DNA of 64,000 bases, from NCBI GenBank assembly GCA_947683425.1, contig CANTUQ010000055.1, positions 25,042,001 to 25,106,000 of the forward strand, in the 5' to 3' direction. The notes under the pieces were generated by a model. It saw nothing but the letters and a program-made list of their open reading frames with translations, did no database searches and was not told the DNA's origin. The translations under genes and the position numbers were made by a program. The DNA is from Excoecaria cochinchinensis. Taxonomy: Eukaryota > Streptophyta > Magnoliopsida > Malpighiales > Euphorbiaceae. This document shows positions 1 to 12,189 of this stretch, piece by piece. Position 1 is the first letter of the stretch, and each line of letters opens with the position of its first letter.

Positions 1-52
1 ACATGCCAATCATACCCGAAAGATCTTTCGCAACAACTCCAACTTCTCTCAT
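1..52 (-). pseudogene. start of an antisense ORF of element A (partial)
   Basis: On the minus strand an ATG at 50-52 directly follows the T-run (A-run on plus, 52-60) and stays open to the window edge (17 codons, beginning MREVGVVAKDLS). Element C has an ATG in the same place after its T-run (49230-49232, MTARKVEAT). Several Tat-lineage elements (Grande, Retand) are known to carry an antisense ORF between integrase and the 3' LTR. That this is one is an inference from position and from the pair of starts; the visible piece is too short for homology. Confidence 0.35.
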
Positions 53-644
53 AAAAAAAAGGGGGCCGTTAGAGATGAAAACCGTAACTGGCGCTCTAAG
101 CAAAAGTTAGGCCAAAGAGCAGGGTGAAAACCTGGCAACAGGCAGTCTGCCCTACAAAAAATGAAATAAATAAAAGCTGCTGGATTGGGTTGGGTCCATT
201 CTAGGCAAAAAAATAATAAGGCACAGGGCTATGTAAAAATCCGACAAGGACGCATCTCCCTCTAAGAAAAGATAATGTGAAAATCCACGAGGGACACACT
301 ACCTTCAAACAATGACTACAGGTATCAGAAGAGAACCTCAAAATCCCCAAAGGCATGAAATTCAAAAGCAACTCTAGGGGGCATTGATCCTACCGAAGAC
401 TACGGTCAAACCGGCCGTCACCTCCAAATCCATTTGAATTAATTCTTATCATGCATTTCTGCATACATATACATTTCACGTGCATGCTCACCATTTTTCC
501 TGCATATTCGGTTTTTTTTTCCTATTTTGCAGAGAGAGATTCGATGCGAACACCGACAAAAGGCAAGTGACAACGTCAATGTAAACAAGCAACCAAAACA
601 ACATCAATCCATACGTCAGTTCAACTATCAACCAAAACATTAAT

Positions 645-835
645 CAAAGCCCTCTCAAGAGGCAAATCTCTAAGTCCTCTGAAGAGGTAGTTCACCAATC
701 AACCAAGACCTCTCCGAGGGCAGATCCTTTTCAAAGACCACTCAGGGGGCAACCATCCCAAGACCTCTTAGGGGGCGATCAACCAATCAACCAAAGACCT
801 CTCAGGGGCAATCAAACCAAGACCTCTCAGGGGGG
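645..835 (+). repeat. short degenerate repeat, core CTCTSAGGGG
   Basis: About seven copies of a 25-30 bp unit with core 'aagacctctcagggggca' follow one another, ending in a run of ten G. Element C has a comparable block in the same relative place (47830-47935, units with 'cctcctcagaggaaaattagatt'), so this is a structural part of the 3' UTR and not a chance repeat. Confidence 0.7.
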
Positions 836-839
836 GGGG

Positions 840-1690
840 GCACCACTTCAAAACTCATAAGGGTTAGCACGATGGCGGCACTACCATTCTACGGAAGGTT
901 AGCACGACCACGGCACTACCACTTTAAAACTCAGAAGGGTTAGCACGATGACGGCACTACCACTTCGAATCACAGAAGGGTTAGCACGATGGTGGCACTA
1001 CCATTCTACGGAAGGTTAGCACGACCACGGCACTACCACTTCAAATCACAGAAGGGTTAGCACGATGGCGGCACTACCTAAGGAGGGTTAGCACGACCAT
1101 GTCACTACCACTTCGAATCAAAGAAGGGTTAGCATGATGGCGGCACTACCACTCTAAGGAGGGTTAGCACGACCACGGCACTACCACTTCGAATCAAAGA
1201 AGGGTTAGCACGATGGCGGCACTACCACTCTAAGGAGGGTTAGCACGACCACGGCACTACCACTTCAAAACTTAGAAGGGTTAGCACGACCACGGCACTA
1301 CCACTTCAAATCACAGAGGGGTTAGCACGATGGCGGCACTACCATTCCACGGAAGGTTAGCACGACCACGGCACTACCACTTCAAATCACAGAGGGGTTA
1401 GCACAATGACGGCACTACTACTCTAAGGAGGGTTAGCACGACCACGGCACTACCACTTCAAATCACAGAGGGGTTAGCACGATGGCGGCACTACCATTCT
1501 ACGGAAGGTTAGCACAACTACGGCAGTACCACTTCAAATCACAGAGGGGTTAGCATGATGGCAGCACTACCATTCTACGGAATGTTAGCACGACCACGGC
1601 ACTACCACTTCGAATCAAAGAAGGGTTAGTACGATGGCGGCATTATCACTCTAAGGAGGGTTAGCATGATCACGGCACTACCGCTTCAAC
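840..1690 (+). repeat. tandem array A, about 22 monomers, alternating dimer of about 77 bp
   Basis: Monomers of 36-41 bp begin GGGTTAGCACGA and contain GGCACTACCA. Two types alternate: GATGGCGG (36 bp, ending ATTCTACGGAA or CTCTAAGGA) and GACCACGG (about 40 bp, ending CTTCAAATCACAGAA), giving a higher-order unit of about 77 bp. The alternation is broken near 1240-1279, where two GACC monomers are adjacent. The array ends about 140 bp before the PPT. No coding sense is suggested. Confidence 0.9.
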
Positions 1691-1830
1691 TAAAAACAAC
1701 ACGCCGACAATATGGCAACAACCACCACAATAACATCACCCAGGGCAAGAAGACAGCTGCCTCAGGTACGTGTCTCTTCTCTTTTCTTTGAATTTTGGCT
1801 CACTTAGGCACCCAGACACTAAGTTCCCCA

Positions 1831-1844
1831 AAACTGGGGGCAAC
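1831..1844 (+). other. polypurine tract of element A
   Basis: The purine-rich AAACTGGGGGCAAC stands immediately before the LTR start TGTAGACACC. The same GGGGGCAAC precedes the 3' LTR of element C on the other strand (44951-44968), which supports the role as plus-strand primer. Confidence 0.75.
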
Positions 1845-1994
1845 TGTAGACACCGGGTCCTGAGTCAGCCCAGACCGAAGTTACCTGATGATGAAAATGA
1901 TGCCGGCAAATGGAAAATGGAAGTGACAGTTTTCTCAGAAAAAAAAATATTTTTCCGTTTCTTTTATTTAAAAATGTGTTTTTGCCTTTTAAAA

Positions 1995-2054
<60 letters not shown>

Positions 2055-5000
2055 TAAAAATATAGAGTATATAAAAAATATTTTTTGCATTATCTTTTTT
2101 CTATATAAAAAAAGAAGAGGGAAAAATGGAAACTATTTTTGGGACCTGGGCGGTGAGCCTCCATCTCACTAAAGTGAGATGAAGGCCTCACATTAGTGAA
2201 GCCCATTTCACTAATGTGAGGCCCAGCCTCACGTGAGTGACGGAGCTCATTTGCCCACCTCTGCCTCATGCATTTTCTTCCAGCCAGCTTCCCTTTTTCC
2301 GGATTTTGTGGAGAGTTGGTTTGAAAAAGATGCTTATGAGTGGATTTGGTGGAAAAATGATGAGATGCTATCGTTGACATTTAACGAGAGTTGAAAAAAA
2401 AAAGGAGGGAAGGAGCAATAAATGGAAGGGAGGCGAGAGCATTAGGTAGGTTGGGGGGAACTGAAGAAAAAGAAGACAGAAAAACTGAACAAAAGGAGGA
2501 AGGCAGAGAGTGAAACGAGAGGAAGGAGAGGAGATTATTGGAGACAGGAGCGAAAAACTAAAAAAAAGAGAGAAGTGGGAGCTAAAAAAATAGACTCTGG
2601 GGATCTTTTTTAGAGCAGAAGAAATAGTTTCCGGGATTTTGAAGAGTTTTTGCTTTATTTTCTTAAAAGTAATTTCCATAAAAACTCTCTTGGAATTTCT
2701 ATTTTCAACTTCATTTTCAAAGAAAATAAAGAGGATAACTAGAAGCTATTCATTTGCTGATCAAGGAATCACAAATCTGAGGGTAAACACATATTAGCTG
2801 CCTCTGTTTTAGCTTTTATTTTCTGCTTTGTTCTCTCTTTTGTTTACGTCTTCCTCTTCGTTTTGTTAAACCAGCTATCTACATTCCTTGTACATATTAT
2901 TCGCTTGATGCTGTTAGTTTGTTTATTGTATGTTTGTCATTGCTAGTTATCAGATATAATCTTTAAATAGTTATTATGATTAAAAGAACGTGTGTGTTGC
3001 TTCATTTTGTACATTTTGATCACCTAATATTGCATTTTAGTTTACTGGATTTGTCCCCTGTTCACCTCTGTTCTTCGTTCATTTGAGTCGTAGCTTTATT
3101 CTTTGTTTGATTCTTGGTTACCGGTCAAATATTGTCTCCGTTTTTGTTTGTGTAGTGCTCCCCGATCGGATTTCGTCACCTTTCTTTTCTTTTTGTCCGA
3201 TCAGATGTCGCCGTCCCCCCTGTTCTCCGATCAGTGAGCACGGGTCATGCTCGGCTGATTCCTCCCCTTTCAGTTCTTTGCGTTTTTATCATTTCTCCTG
3301 GTCATCTTAGTATTGCTTGAAGGTTGATCTGTTTTGTCTCGTTTTACCTTGTTTTTTTTTTGTCATAATTCACTCTAATGATCCTTAGTCTTCCTGCTCA
3401 TTTCTCTTCTGTAAATAATCATGGTTATCGATATGGCTGGGTCGTTGGTCATGCCTATGATTGTTTCTCTATTGGTTTCTTTATTGTGCTTACCTCCTGA
3501 ATTCCATCTAATCTTGCTTATTTAATTTAAGTCATTTTTAGCTGTCGAAATGCATGCCATGTGATTTACGTTTGATGTTTTCTCTGTTTTGAAATCAAAA
3601 GTTAAAAGCCAGTGTTTTATTCTTGGAGAGCCGTTTTTTCCTTCGTCCGTTTCCCTTTTGTTGGATGTGTCGTGAAGCACATTCACGAGTCGTGCACTGA
3701 TGACTCTTTTCACCTCTTTACATTTCCACTTTACCTTTCCATTTCTATTTTGCATTTTCACTAACTTTGGCCATCTTTTGTCCTTTAGCTTAGCATATCA
3801 CGTCACTCTTTCACATTTCCATTTCCTATTTCCTTTTCTTTGGCCACTCTTTGTCTTTTAGTTAAAACCGTTCACTTGATTTGCTTTTATTCATTTTTAC
3901 TTTCTTTCTTTTTGGCCACTTTGTGCTTCACGTTTTTCTTTAATTAATTAGCTTTAATTTTTTATCCTTTATTTGTTATTTTAATTCATTTCATTTTACT
4001 ATTATTATATTCATTTAGCCTAGTTATTATTAATATCTTATATGAATATGTTTTCCAATGTTATCATTAATATTATTTTATTAATATATGTCTTAATATT
4101 ATTGTTATTTTTCTTATTATTATTTGATTAAATCTATTAATCACTTTAATTAATTATTTTGTTAAGCTAATTTTAGTTAATTAATGTATTTATTTATTTT
4201 TATCAATTATTTAATCTACTGTACTAACATTTCATTTTATTTGTTTTGTCGCTTTAATGTTTGTATGATTGTGCGAGTTGCACGCGTGCTCGGGTCGGAG
4301 GACCGGAGAGCTAAAGACCGTCCAATTTTAGGGCTTGCATTTATTAATTTTTGTATTTGTTGTGTTATATTATTTTTTATTTTATTTTTTATGTAAAATA
4401 TATGTTTTAATTATCAATGTTATAAAAAAAATCACGTTTTTTAGGTAATTAATAATTTGGGATTTTTATTAATAAAATGGACCAATGTCCTATTTTAGCC
4501 AATAAAAATCACGCTTTCAAATGGAGAACTAAGTTTTCTTAAAATGGGATCACTAATCCCGGTTTTCATCAATCAACGCCTTAAAAAATAGTTCTCCAAT
4601 TTTCCAATAAATAAAATGGAACCAATGTTCCTAAAATTCAATGAATAATCCGATTTATATATGCTGCATTTTAATTCCCTTTATGTGTTCATTTATTTGT
4701 TTATTTTTATTTATTCCTTTATTCATTTGGGGGATTGTTCTGTCCCATTTTTATTTTGTAATTTATTTATTTACTGCTTTATTTATCGTTTTAAGGTGAA
4801 TGAATGCGCTTTAATTTACTGCATTAATCGCATGAGATGAGGAATGAAATTTTATAATTTAAAAATCCATTTATAATTAACCAAGACACCAATAAGTGTG
4901 AAGTTTCGGACACTATCTCTGGTTTAAGCCGATAAGAGGTTAAACTTTTTCAATTTCTTGTAAATTGGGTGGCGACTCCAAAATACCTCAAAAGCGCCTA

Positions 5001-5159
5001 AAGGTGTTATGGCGATGGATGGTTCTTTTCAATGTTCTATTGTGAAAGGAGGTGCCAAAAATATCTCATAACACCTAAGATCGGAAAAGACGCGAACCCA
5101 TCCCTCAAATCCTAAAAGCGGGTTCAAAGAGGGCCTTGCTGGTTCCGGCTCGCGTCACA
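1845..5159 (+). mobile_element. 3' LTR of Tat element A
   Basis: The LTR runs from TGTAGACACCGGGTCC to CGCGTCACA, about 3.3 kb. Both ends match the ends of the other Tat LTRs in the window (55705-58616 plus strand; 22652-24706, 27203-31608, 42279-44950 minus strand). It includes an AAT microsatellite near the start, a long AT-rich middle (3900-4900) and, near the end, the conserved 'ggtggcgactcca' at 4970-4980. No PBS follows the end, as expected for a 3' LTR. The boundary to 5160 is the start of an older LTR. Confidence 0.85.
1994..2050 (+). repeat. (AAT)n microsatellite in LTR
   Basis: About 18 uninterrupted AAT units lie 150 bp into the LTR. The translated poly-Asn run of this piece is a repeat artefact, not a gene. 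Confidence 0.95.
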
Positions 5160-5758
<599 letters not shown>

Positions 5759-5763
5759 GTTAT

Positions 5764-6314
5764 TGATAGATTTTGGTATGCCCATGACTCTAATTTGGAT
5801 AAAGATCCAATTCAGATTAAATTGAGTTATTTAATCTGATTAAAATTACCAAATTCTATCTCAGAAAGAGTATGAGTTAAACTAGAGTTAGGGTTCTAGC
5901 CTTTAGGACCTCTATAAATAGAGGTGAGGTCCTCATAATTTGGTAACGAGAAAACATATACGCCGCAAGGCTACTCGTTCCCACTCACAAGTTTTCTGTC
6001 TTAATTTTCAGGGGCATTTAGATTGTGATCTAACTGCTCTTACCTCGAGTGGGTAAAAGCCAGACCAATGACCAAAACAAACGGGATCTTGGTAGACGCT
6101 ACGACAACGAGTTTCTGCGCTAAAAGAGGGGCATTTAGATTGTGATCTAACTGCTCTTACCCCGAGTGGGTAAAAACCAGACCAGTGACCAAAACAAACG
6201 GGATCTTAGTAGACGCTTCCGCAACGAGTTTCTGCGCTACAAGAGGTAGGTACATTTATTTAATGTTACCTCCAGTTAAATTATATGTGTTATAATTTTT
6301 TCCGTAATCCATCA
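5764..6314 (+). mobile_element. 5' LTR of the copia element
   Basis: Limits are set by the TG...CA ends, the TSD and the PBS two bases downstream. It carries a TATA box in a palindrome (5906-5935) and an internal 117-bp direct duplication (6011-6127 and 6128-6244, each starting GGGGCATTTAGATTGTG), present also in the 3' LTR. Confidence 0.95.
5913..5920 (+). promoter_or_regulatory. TATA box of the copia 5' LTR
   Basis: TATAAATA lies in CCTCTATAAATAGAGG, whose 7-bp arms are inverted repeats, and is nested in outer arms AGGACCTC and GAGGTCCT. The 3' LTR keeps the same arrangement at 13482-13489. As the only TATA box of the U3 part, it likely sets the element's transcription start about 30 bp downstream. 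Confidence 0.7.
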
Positions 6315-6315
6315 T

Positions 6316-6328
6316 TGGTATCAGAGCC
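6316..6328 (+). other. primer binding site, tRNA-Met type
   Basis: TGGTATCAGAGCC begins two bases after the LTR end. It is complementary to the 3' end of plant initiator tRNA-Met, the usual primer of plant Ty1/copia elements. Confidence 0.95.
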
Positions 6329-6721
6329 GTTGTTTTTGCGTCCTGGCATGTGGCTAAACAGATCTAAAATTTTATGTGTAAAATTATTAGATCTGAGATG
6401 CAATGAACACAATAAATTTTTTTTTTGTGAAAAATATATATGCGTGTATATTTCGGCTCGATTCCGTGTATGTGTACACCGAAACCCGAGGGGACGAACA
6501 TGAGTGTTCAAAACGGCTAACTAGAAGTCAGGATTTTTTATTTTTGACCTCACCATTGGATTCACAGACCCTGAAAACCCCCCACCGGCCGGAACCGGAG
6601 CGTCAGATTCGGCCGGGAAGGCGGCGCATGGACTACACGCGCCGCATACGTTCGGCGCGTGCGAGTGGGCAGTGGCCCGCACGCGCGTCGCCAAGTGTCA
6701 ACAGTATTGCGTCACTGCTGA

Positions 6722-7177
6722 CACGTGGCCCAATAGCCGAGTGCCACCTGGCACAATGTGGGGCGGACACGTGGACAAATCAAAGGATGACACGTGGTTG
6801 ATTAAGGTCATGCCACTTGTCATGATGACGTGTCAACAACTGACACATGATCCAACCAAGAATTGACAAGTGGACTACTGAGGTGCTACCACGTGTCATA
6901 TCAGTGTAAGTGATGACGTGGCATTTCTAACATGTGGACCTATAGATGTGAGACACATGGCAGACTGTGGTCATGCCACGTGGTCCAATCATATGTTGAC
7001 ACATGTCAGATTGAGGTCTGCCACGGTCGGTGCTGACATGTCACTTGTGACACGTGGACCAATGAGACACCGACACGTGGCGTTGATCGTGCCACGTGGA
7101 ACCAGGTGGACCAATAGCATTCAAACACGTGGCGTGGCTGGATGTGGACACATGGCTCAATACGGTGTTGCCACGTG
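6722..7177 (+). repeat. leader segment with ten CACGTG hexamers
   Basis: Within 456 bp there are ten exact CACGTG palindromes (about 6722, 6769, 6790, 6889, 6977, 7051, 7074, 7093, 7127, 7172) and many one-base variants (ACATGTGG, GACGTGGC, CACATGG), usually as 'GACACGTGGACCAAT'-like units. It looks like a degenerate interspersed repeat in the untranslated leader between LTR and gag. CACGTG is the core of the plant G-box bound by bZIP and bHLH factors. No ORF here is credible. Confidence 0.8.
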
Positions 7178-7262
7178 GTAGGTCCGAGGTAGGGCGTGCG
7201 TGTGGCGCGTGAGCGCGTCTTCCTCCTGTTAGTCGGCGCGTTCGGTGTCCTCTGACCACCAT

Positions 7263-8420
7263 TTCAGCTCCGTTTTTTGTAAAATTGATTTTTCAAATTA
7301 TTTCTGATTTTTTGGTCATGTTTTAAAAATTTTTTAATGACCAGAAAATATATTTTATAATTTTTGATATTTAAATGTGTTTAATTTCAAAATAAAATAT
7401 TAAAAAATTTGTAGAAAATGTGTTTTCTGCTTTCGAAAATTTTTGAAAAATTTTTGAGGTTCTGTCCTTATTTATTGATTGAAATGCGTTTCAATCATGT
7501 GTATTTATACATGAGTGTATAAATTTTTCCTATAATATGTTACAGAAATGTTGAATAAGGACAGCCGGTTCTTCCTTAAGAAATGCATAGGTTGCTTTGA
7601 TAATTGCAAGAGTGCAATCAATAAGCAAAATGAAAATGCGAAGGAAGATTTGAGCTGATGACATTGATGCAACAGTGCATCATAAAATACACGTGTGAGA
7701 ACAAATGCAAGAGTGCATTTGAACTGGTGGTCCGAGTATGAAAATAAAATTTTGGTTTGAGTTACCAAAAGAAAAGTGTTGAGAAGTAATACTAAAATTC
7801 TGTGATGGTGTTGAGAAATGGACGAGTGTGCATTGTCTATGGCTTCATCAATGGACTTATGAGTCGCTTGATGAATTGATTAAATCAGTCAAACAAATAA
7901 TCCCAATATCAAGAAAGATTTTATGAAATCTGAACTTCTATAATAGTTGACATAAGTGTCAATTTGAGTTGGCATTTGTTGTTATTAAAATAGGATTTAT
8001 GTTTCCTATTAATATTTGACATGAGTGTCTTATTTTGGAATTATTGGATTTTTGGTTAAATAAATGTGTTTATTTACTTATCATGATGGCATTAAACTTT
8101 ATAATAAATGAGTTTATTTTAATTGTTAATTGCCTTGCGATATTTTATGAGTAAAACAATTGCATGTTTGTTAAGTAAAGGCTTAATAAAGATCCCCTCA
8201 TAAGTTTGAGAACTTGATAATCCAATAATTCAGATTTATTATGTATGAAATTTTAACCTGTAAGGTTGGACATTAGGACTTAGAGGGTAATTGGATACTA
8301 TTAGTAGCCTTTTCGAATTTGAGCCTAATAGAAAATTTTACTAGGTTATTATTTCAGGTGCATAATAAATTGCATGTATTGCTTTATCTCTTTTTAAATA
8401 TGTGCAATATTGTTCCATTT
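7263..8420 (+). other. copia leader without recognisable gene
   Basis: AT-rich untranslated leader between the G-box-rich segment and the first gag-like codons. I see no conserved motif. Confidence 0.6.
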
Positions 8421-9060
8421 GAGATCAGAGGATTTTAATGGATACTGCTTCCAAGTTATAATTATGAAATCTAGAATACAAAGATCCAGTATGTGCTTAA
8501 AGAGTAAGAGGCTCTTAAATCTTCAAGTTCGGTTATGGCTGAACTTGAGAATGACACTATAACGTAGCATAAGCAGGACTGGGATGCCTATGTTGCATCA
8601 CATCACTAAGCAATTTCGCAAGTATTAAAATGCAATGGATCTGTGGATCGCTTTGCCGGAGAAGTACGGAGATGTGACTCTGAATAAGCTCCGATCATTG
8701 TAGATCAAATTTGATACATATCAGAAAAGTCTGATTATTTGATGACATCTAAGAGAGATGAAAAAGAAAAGTGAGCTTAGTGAACTTAGTCATAAGTGAC
8801 TGATAAGAAGAAGGTCCTAACTATTATCCGTTCTTTACCCAAGAGTTGGTAGCATGTGGGATGCAACTAACTCACATAGATAAGCAAAAAGACATTTGAG
8901 GATGTCACTTGTTATTTGAAGCTTGAAAGGGGTCGTTTGACAGTGATTAAGGTCAATGTCATATGGCATAGTCCTGTTCTAATAGAATGAGTTCTTATTA
9001 GAACAAGCTAATAAGCTTCATGAATAGGGATAAAGAAAAGGCTTGAGAGCCTGAAAAGCA
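8420..9060 (+). pseudogene. copia gag relic
   Basis: Broken frames read like Ty1/copia Gag: a piece 'MAELENDT' followed by a Trp-Asp-containing segment near 8580, and 'VDRFAGEV' near 8640. Stops and shifts occur every few dozen codons. Gag would build the virus-like particle. Call rests on position between PBS and protease and on these fragments. Confidence 0.55.
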
Positions 9061-9078
9061 AAAGGAATAGAATCATGT

Positions 9079-9610
9079 ATGGTCCAAAGGCAAAAAGGAG
9101 ATAAACTTTTCAAGAGTGAAATGTTTCAATTGCCTATAGAAATGACATTATGCAAGAGATGCATTATGCCTAAAAAGATGCACTATTCTGACTCAAGAGT
9201 GAGTGAAATTTATGTATCTAGTTCTGAATTTCATCCTTTGTGGGTGATAGATTTAGAACCAATGGACCGTGTAACAAGGGATCGAGATACCTTTATTATG
9301 AAATTTAGGTTCTGTTCTTACTTTATTGAAATTTATTTTCAATTTATATTTTGAGGATAACAGTGCACGCTTATGCTTGAATGATTTTATTGTTATGGAT
9401 GTGGACCATAAGTATTTGAGTAAAACTATTTTTCCTTTAATTTATTATTTTTCACATAGTTATAAGGACAATGTGAAATTATGGCATGCTAAATTAAACC
9501 ATATTTAACAAGACCGAATGAGTCGGTTAGTTAAAATAGGTTTAATAAGTGATTTAAATAAGTTTGAATTGCCTACGTGTGAGCATTGCCTAAAAGAAAA
9601 AAATAGTTAG
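9079..9610 (+). pseudogene. copia protease end and GAG-pre-integrase relic
   Basis: The frame at 9230-9300 reads WVIDLEPMDRVTRDRDTF; the protease site expected at this place in copia elements (DSGA-type) is lost. A shifted frame gives LWHAKLNHI (about 9478-9507) and then, after a stop, RMSRLVKIG, CEHCLKEK. This matches the GAG-pre-integrase domain with its HHCC zinc-binding residues, of which the final C-x2-C is visible at 9578-9590. Confidence 0.75.
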
Positions 9611-9639
9611 AAAATCATTCGAATAAGGAACTAAAGCCA

Positions 9640-10200
9640 AATTTTCATTGCAGTTAGTCTATTCTGACGAATGTGGTCAAATGAATGTGAGGGTGAGGCA
9701 TGAGGCCTACTATTTCATCACATTTATAGAAGACTGTACTAGGTATGGTCATGTCTATTTGATTTCTCACAAGTCAGAAACATTATGTTGCTTCAAGACC
9801 TATATGAGTATAGTTAAGAATCAATTAGATAAAAAGATTAAAGCTTTAAGAACTGACAGAGGTCAGTAATATCTTACAGATAAATTTAAAGCTTCATGTG
9901 ATGAAAAGAATTGAACATTAGTTGTTCATTCCTATAAATCCACAACAAAACGGTGTTGAGGAAAGGAGAAATAAGACTCTCCTATATATGGTTAGATCTA
10001 TGATGACAGAGGCAAATTACCTATCTCCTATTGGGGAGATATTTTATTGACTGTCACATATATTCTGAACTATGTGCCCTCTAAATCTGTCATTATTATA
10101 ACTTATGAGTTGTGAACTGGTCAACAAGTTGACCTAAGCCATTTACCTCAATTATAAGTTGTAATGCTTACGTCCATGATACCTTAATTTGGTAAATTTG
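9640..10200 (+). pseudogene. copia integrase core relic
   Basis: The frame 9648-9869 holds a copia integrase core: LVYSDECGQMNV (first catalytic Asp region), FITFIEDCTRYGHVYLI, and KALRTDRGQ (second Asp). A stop follows at the expected 'YL'. Further on, PQQNGVEERRNKTLL (about 9940-9990) holds the third acidic residue (Glu). Stops and shifts separate the pieces, so no active enzyme can be made. Confidence 0.85.
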
Positions 10201-10376
10201 AGACCAAGAGGTGAAAAGAGTGTCTATGTGAGATATTCTTAAGTATCAAGAGGATACATTTTCGTGGGTCAGTAAGAAAATGGCATAATGACAGAATTTG
10301 GATCACTAGACGTCATATTCTTAAGAGAATGAATTTCCAAAGTTGGGCGAAGTGAATTAAAATTTCACTTTATATT

Positions 10377-10800
10377 TCAGGAACAGACCATCAGGATCAC
10401 TCCATCCGAGTGGGAGGGAGTTAGAGGAAAAAGGTTATGACCTTCATCCTCCAAACAATCCGGATGTTCGAGACCTGATTCGAGTGGGAGTATTATTGAC
10501 TCCAGTGGGAGGAAAGAATACGGTATTCCTGACTCCAGTGGGAGTATGGAATATGATCCCAGTGAGAGCATTATGAATCACGATGAATATATGAGACATG
10601 TTTATCAAGATTCAGAACTGCACAAATCTAAAAGGATAAGTGTTTTATGCCGACGATTTAAAATCGAAAGCTGGAATGAAGCCCTTTTAGTTATCCCACA
10701 AGACAAGAAAGAGCATAATAATATTCAAAAAGCTTTTTCATGCCCATTTAAGAGAAAAATGGACTAAAGCAATGGAAAAGGAAATGGCATCCATAGATCA
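10377..10800 (+). pseudogene. copia linker between integrase and reverse transcriptase
   Basis: A partly open frame (10546-10767) with acidic and basic residues lies where copia polyproteins have a poorly conserved linker. Its end, near 10755, resembles the 'W..AM..E' start of the copia RT domain (reads 'KWTKAMEKEMASI' after a shift). Only position and this short motif support the call. Confidence 0.5.
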
Positions 10801-11560
10801 AACCATGTTTGATAACTAGTTGATCTACTGGAAGGACACAAATTGAGAATAAATGTATTCTCAAAGTAAAGCGAAAGGCTGATAGAGGTATCGAAAGATA
10901 TAAGGCTCAGCTAGTCGCTATGGGGTTCATACAATAGGAAGAGATTGACTATGAGTAGACTTTCTCATCTGTTGTAAAAATTTACGTCCATAAGGTTCAT
11001 TCTAGCCATAGTGGCAAGTTTGAACGTAGAGCTTCATCAAAAGGATGAAAAGACTGCTTTTCTCAATGGAGAAATGGATGAAACAATCTACACGTTTCAT
11101 CGGAAAAGGCAGCAAGCATAAGGTTTGCTGATTGATGTGTTCAATGTATTGCCTTAAATAGTCTTCAACATAATAGTACTTGAGACTTCATCATATAATC
11201 ATGTCGAATGTGTTCAGCATGATTGATGAAGATCATTGTGTTTATAGTAAAATCTCTGAAAATGAATTTATTATTTTGGTATTGTATGTAGCCGACATAC
11301 TCAAAGCTGAAAATGATAAATAGTACGTAAATAAAATCAAAGATTGGTTACCGTCCAACTTTGAGACAAAGGAAATGGGTCATGCATATTACATTCTTGA
11401 AGTTAAGATTTCAAGAGATCATTCAAGAAGATTGTTGCTATTTCTTGAGAGAAATATTTCAACAATGATCTTGAGCGATTTAATATGCAAAACCCTAAAC
11501 TCATACATTACCCCATTGCCAAGAATCAGTTTCTTAGCAAAGATGTGTGTCCTATGAAGT
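10800..11560 (+). pseudogene. copia reverse transcriptase relic
   Basis: KVKRKADRGIERYKAQLVAMGF (about 10864-10930) is the conserved RT start; stops follow at 'Q*EEIDYE*TF'. Near 11282 LYVADIL stands where the catalytic YVDD box belongs, so one catalytic Asp has become Ala. Next comes MGHAYYILEVKISRD (11375-). Several stops and frameshifts; inactive. Confidence 0.85.
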
Positions 11561-11809
11561 CAGAAAAATTGAACGTATGAGGAGCGTTCTATATATGACA
11601 GTGCCCTGGGCAGTCTTATGTATGCAGTGTTGTATACAAGACATGATATATGCTATGCAGTGGGCATGGTTAAAAAAATATCAATCTAACCCAGGCAAAG
11701 CACATTGGAAGCAATTGAATGGATACTTATATACCTTAAAAGTACTGCAGAATATTCTCTCTATTTTCAAGAAAATGATCTGCATTGAGAGAATACAGAG
11801 ACGTTGATT

Positions 11810-12189
11810 GGGCAGGAGATGTGGATGAGAGAAAATCCATTCCAGGCTTCATATTCTTGTTTGGCAAAAGTGCCATCTCGTGGAGTAACAAGAATTAAGC
11901 CTGTGTAGCTCTATCAATAGTGGAAGTTGAATTTGTCACTTCCTCAATTACAGTACTGGAGACAGTCTGGTTGAAATGGTTTATGAGCCATTTAAGAGTA
12001 ACTGTCTCAAAGGTATTAGTGACAGTCTATAGTGACAGTCAGTCGTTGATAGCTTATAGTGGAGCTAAGAATATCGACATTAAGTATCAATATACGAGAG
12101 ATATTGTTGCACGAGGAGAAGTGAACTTACAGTACGTTTCTACGCATGCAGATCCATTGAGTAAACCTGTAACGAGAGATGTGTTTTGA
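11810..12189 (+). pseudogene. copia RNase H relic
   Basis: The frame 11920-12189 reads VEVEFVTSS..., VTVYSDSQSLIAYS, ARGEVNLQYVSTH, ADPLSKP, typical of the C-terminal RNase H of Ty1/copia. Upstream, 'VDERKSIPGFIFLF' near 11822 is the start of the domain in the same order. The end at the TGA of 12187-12189 is likely the natural end of the polyprotein. Confidence 0.85.

Larger units (their letters stand above)
1..1844 (+). mobile_element. Tat-lineage element A, 3' untranslated region (partial)
   Basis: This is the 3' end of a Ty3/gypsy element whose body lies left of the window. It matches, in inverted orientation, the stretch about 44951-49250 of element C: both have the A-run followed by GGCCGTTAGAG-type sequence, the paired motif of 'gtgaaaatcc-ac-aggac', short CTCT-AGGGG repeats, a tandem array and then PPT and LTR. 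No sense ORF is visible. The region holds two repeat blocks (645-835, 840-1690) listed separately. Tandem repeats in the 3' UTR are a known trait of Ogre/Retand elements. Orientation comes from PPT followed by TGTAGACACC. Confidence 0.75.

Noticed and set aside
6403..7262. Frames of 60-130 codons in the copia leader
   Set aside because: They cover the G-box-rich repeat; no copia Gag motif and no agreement between frames.
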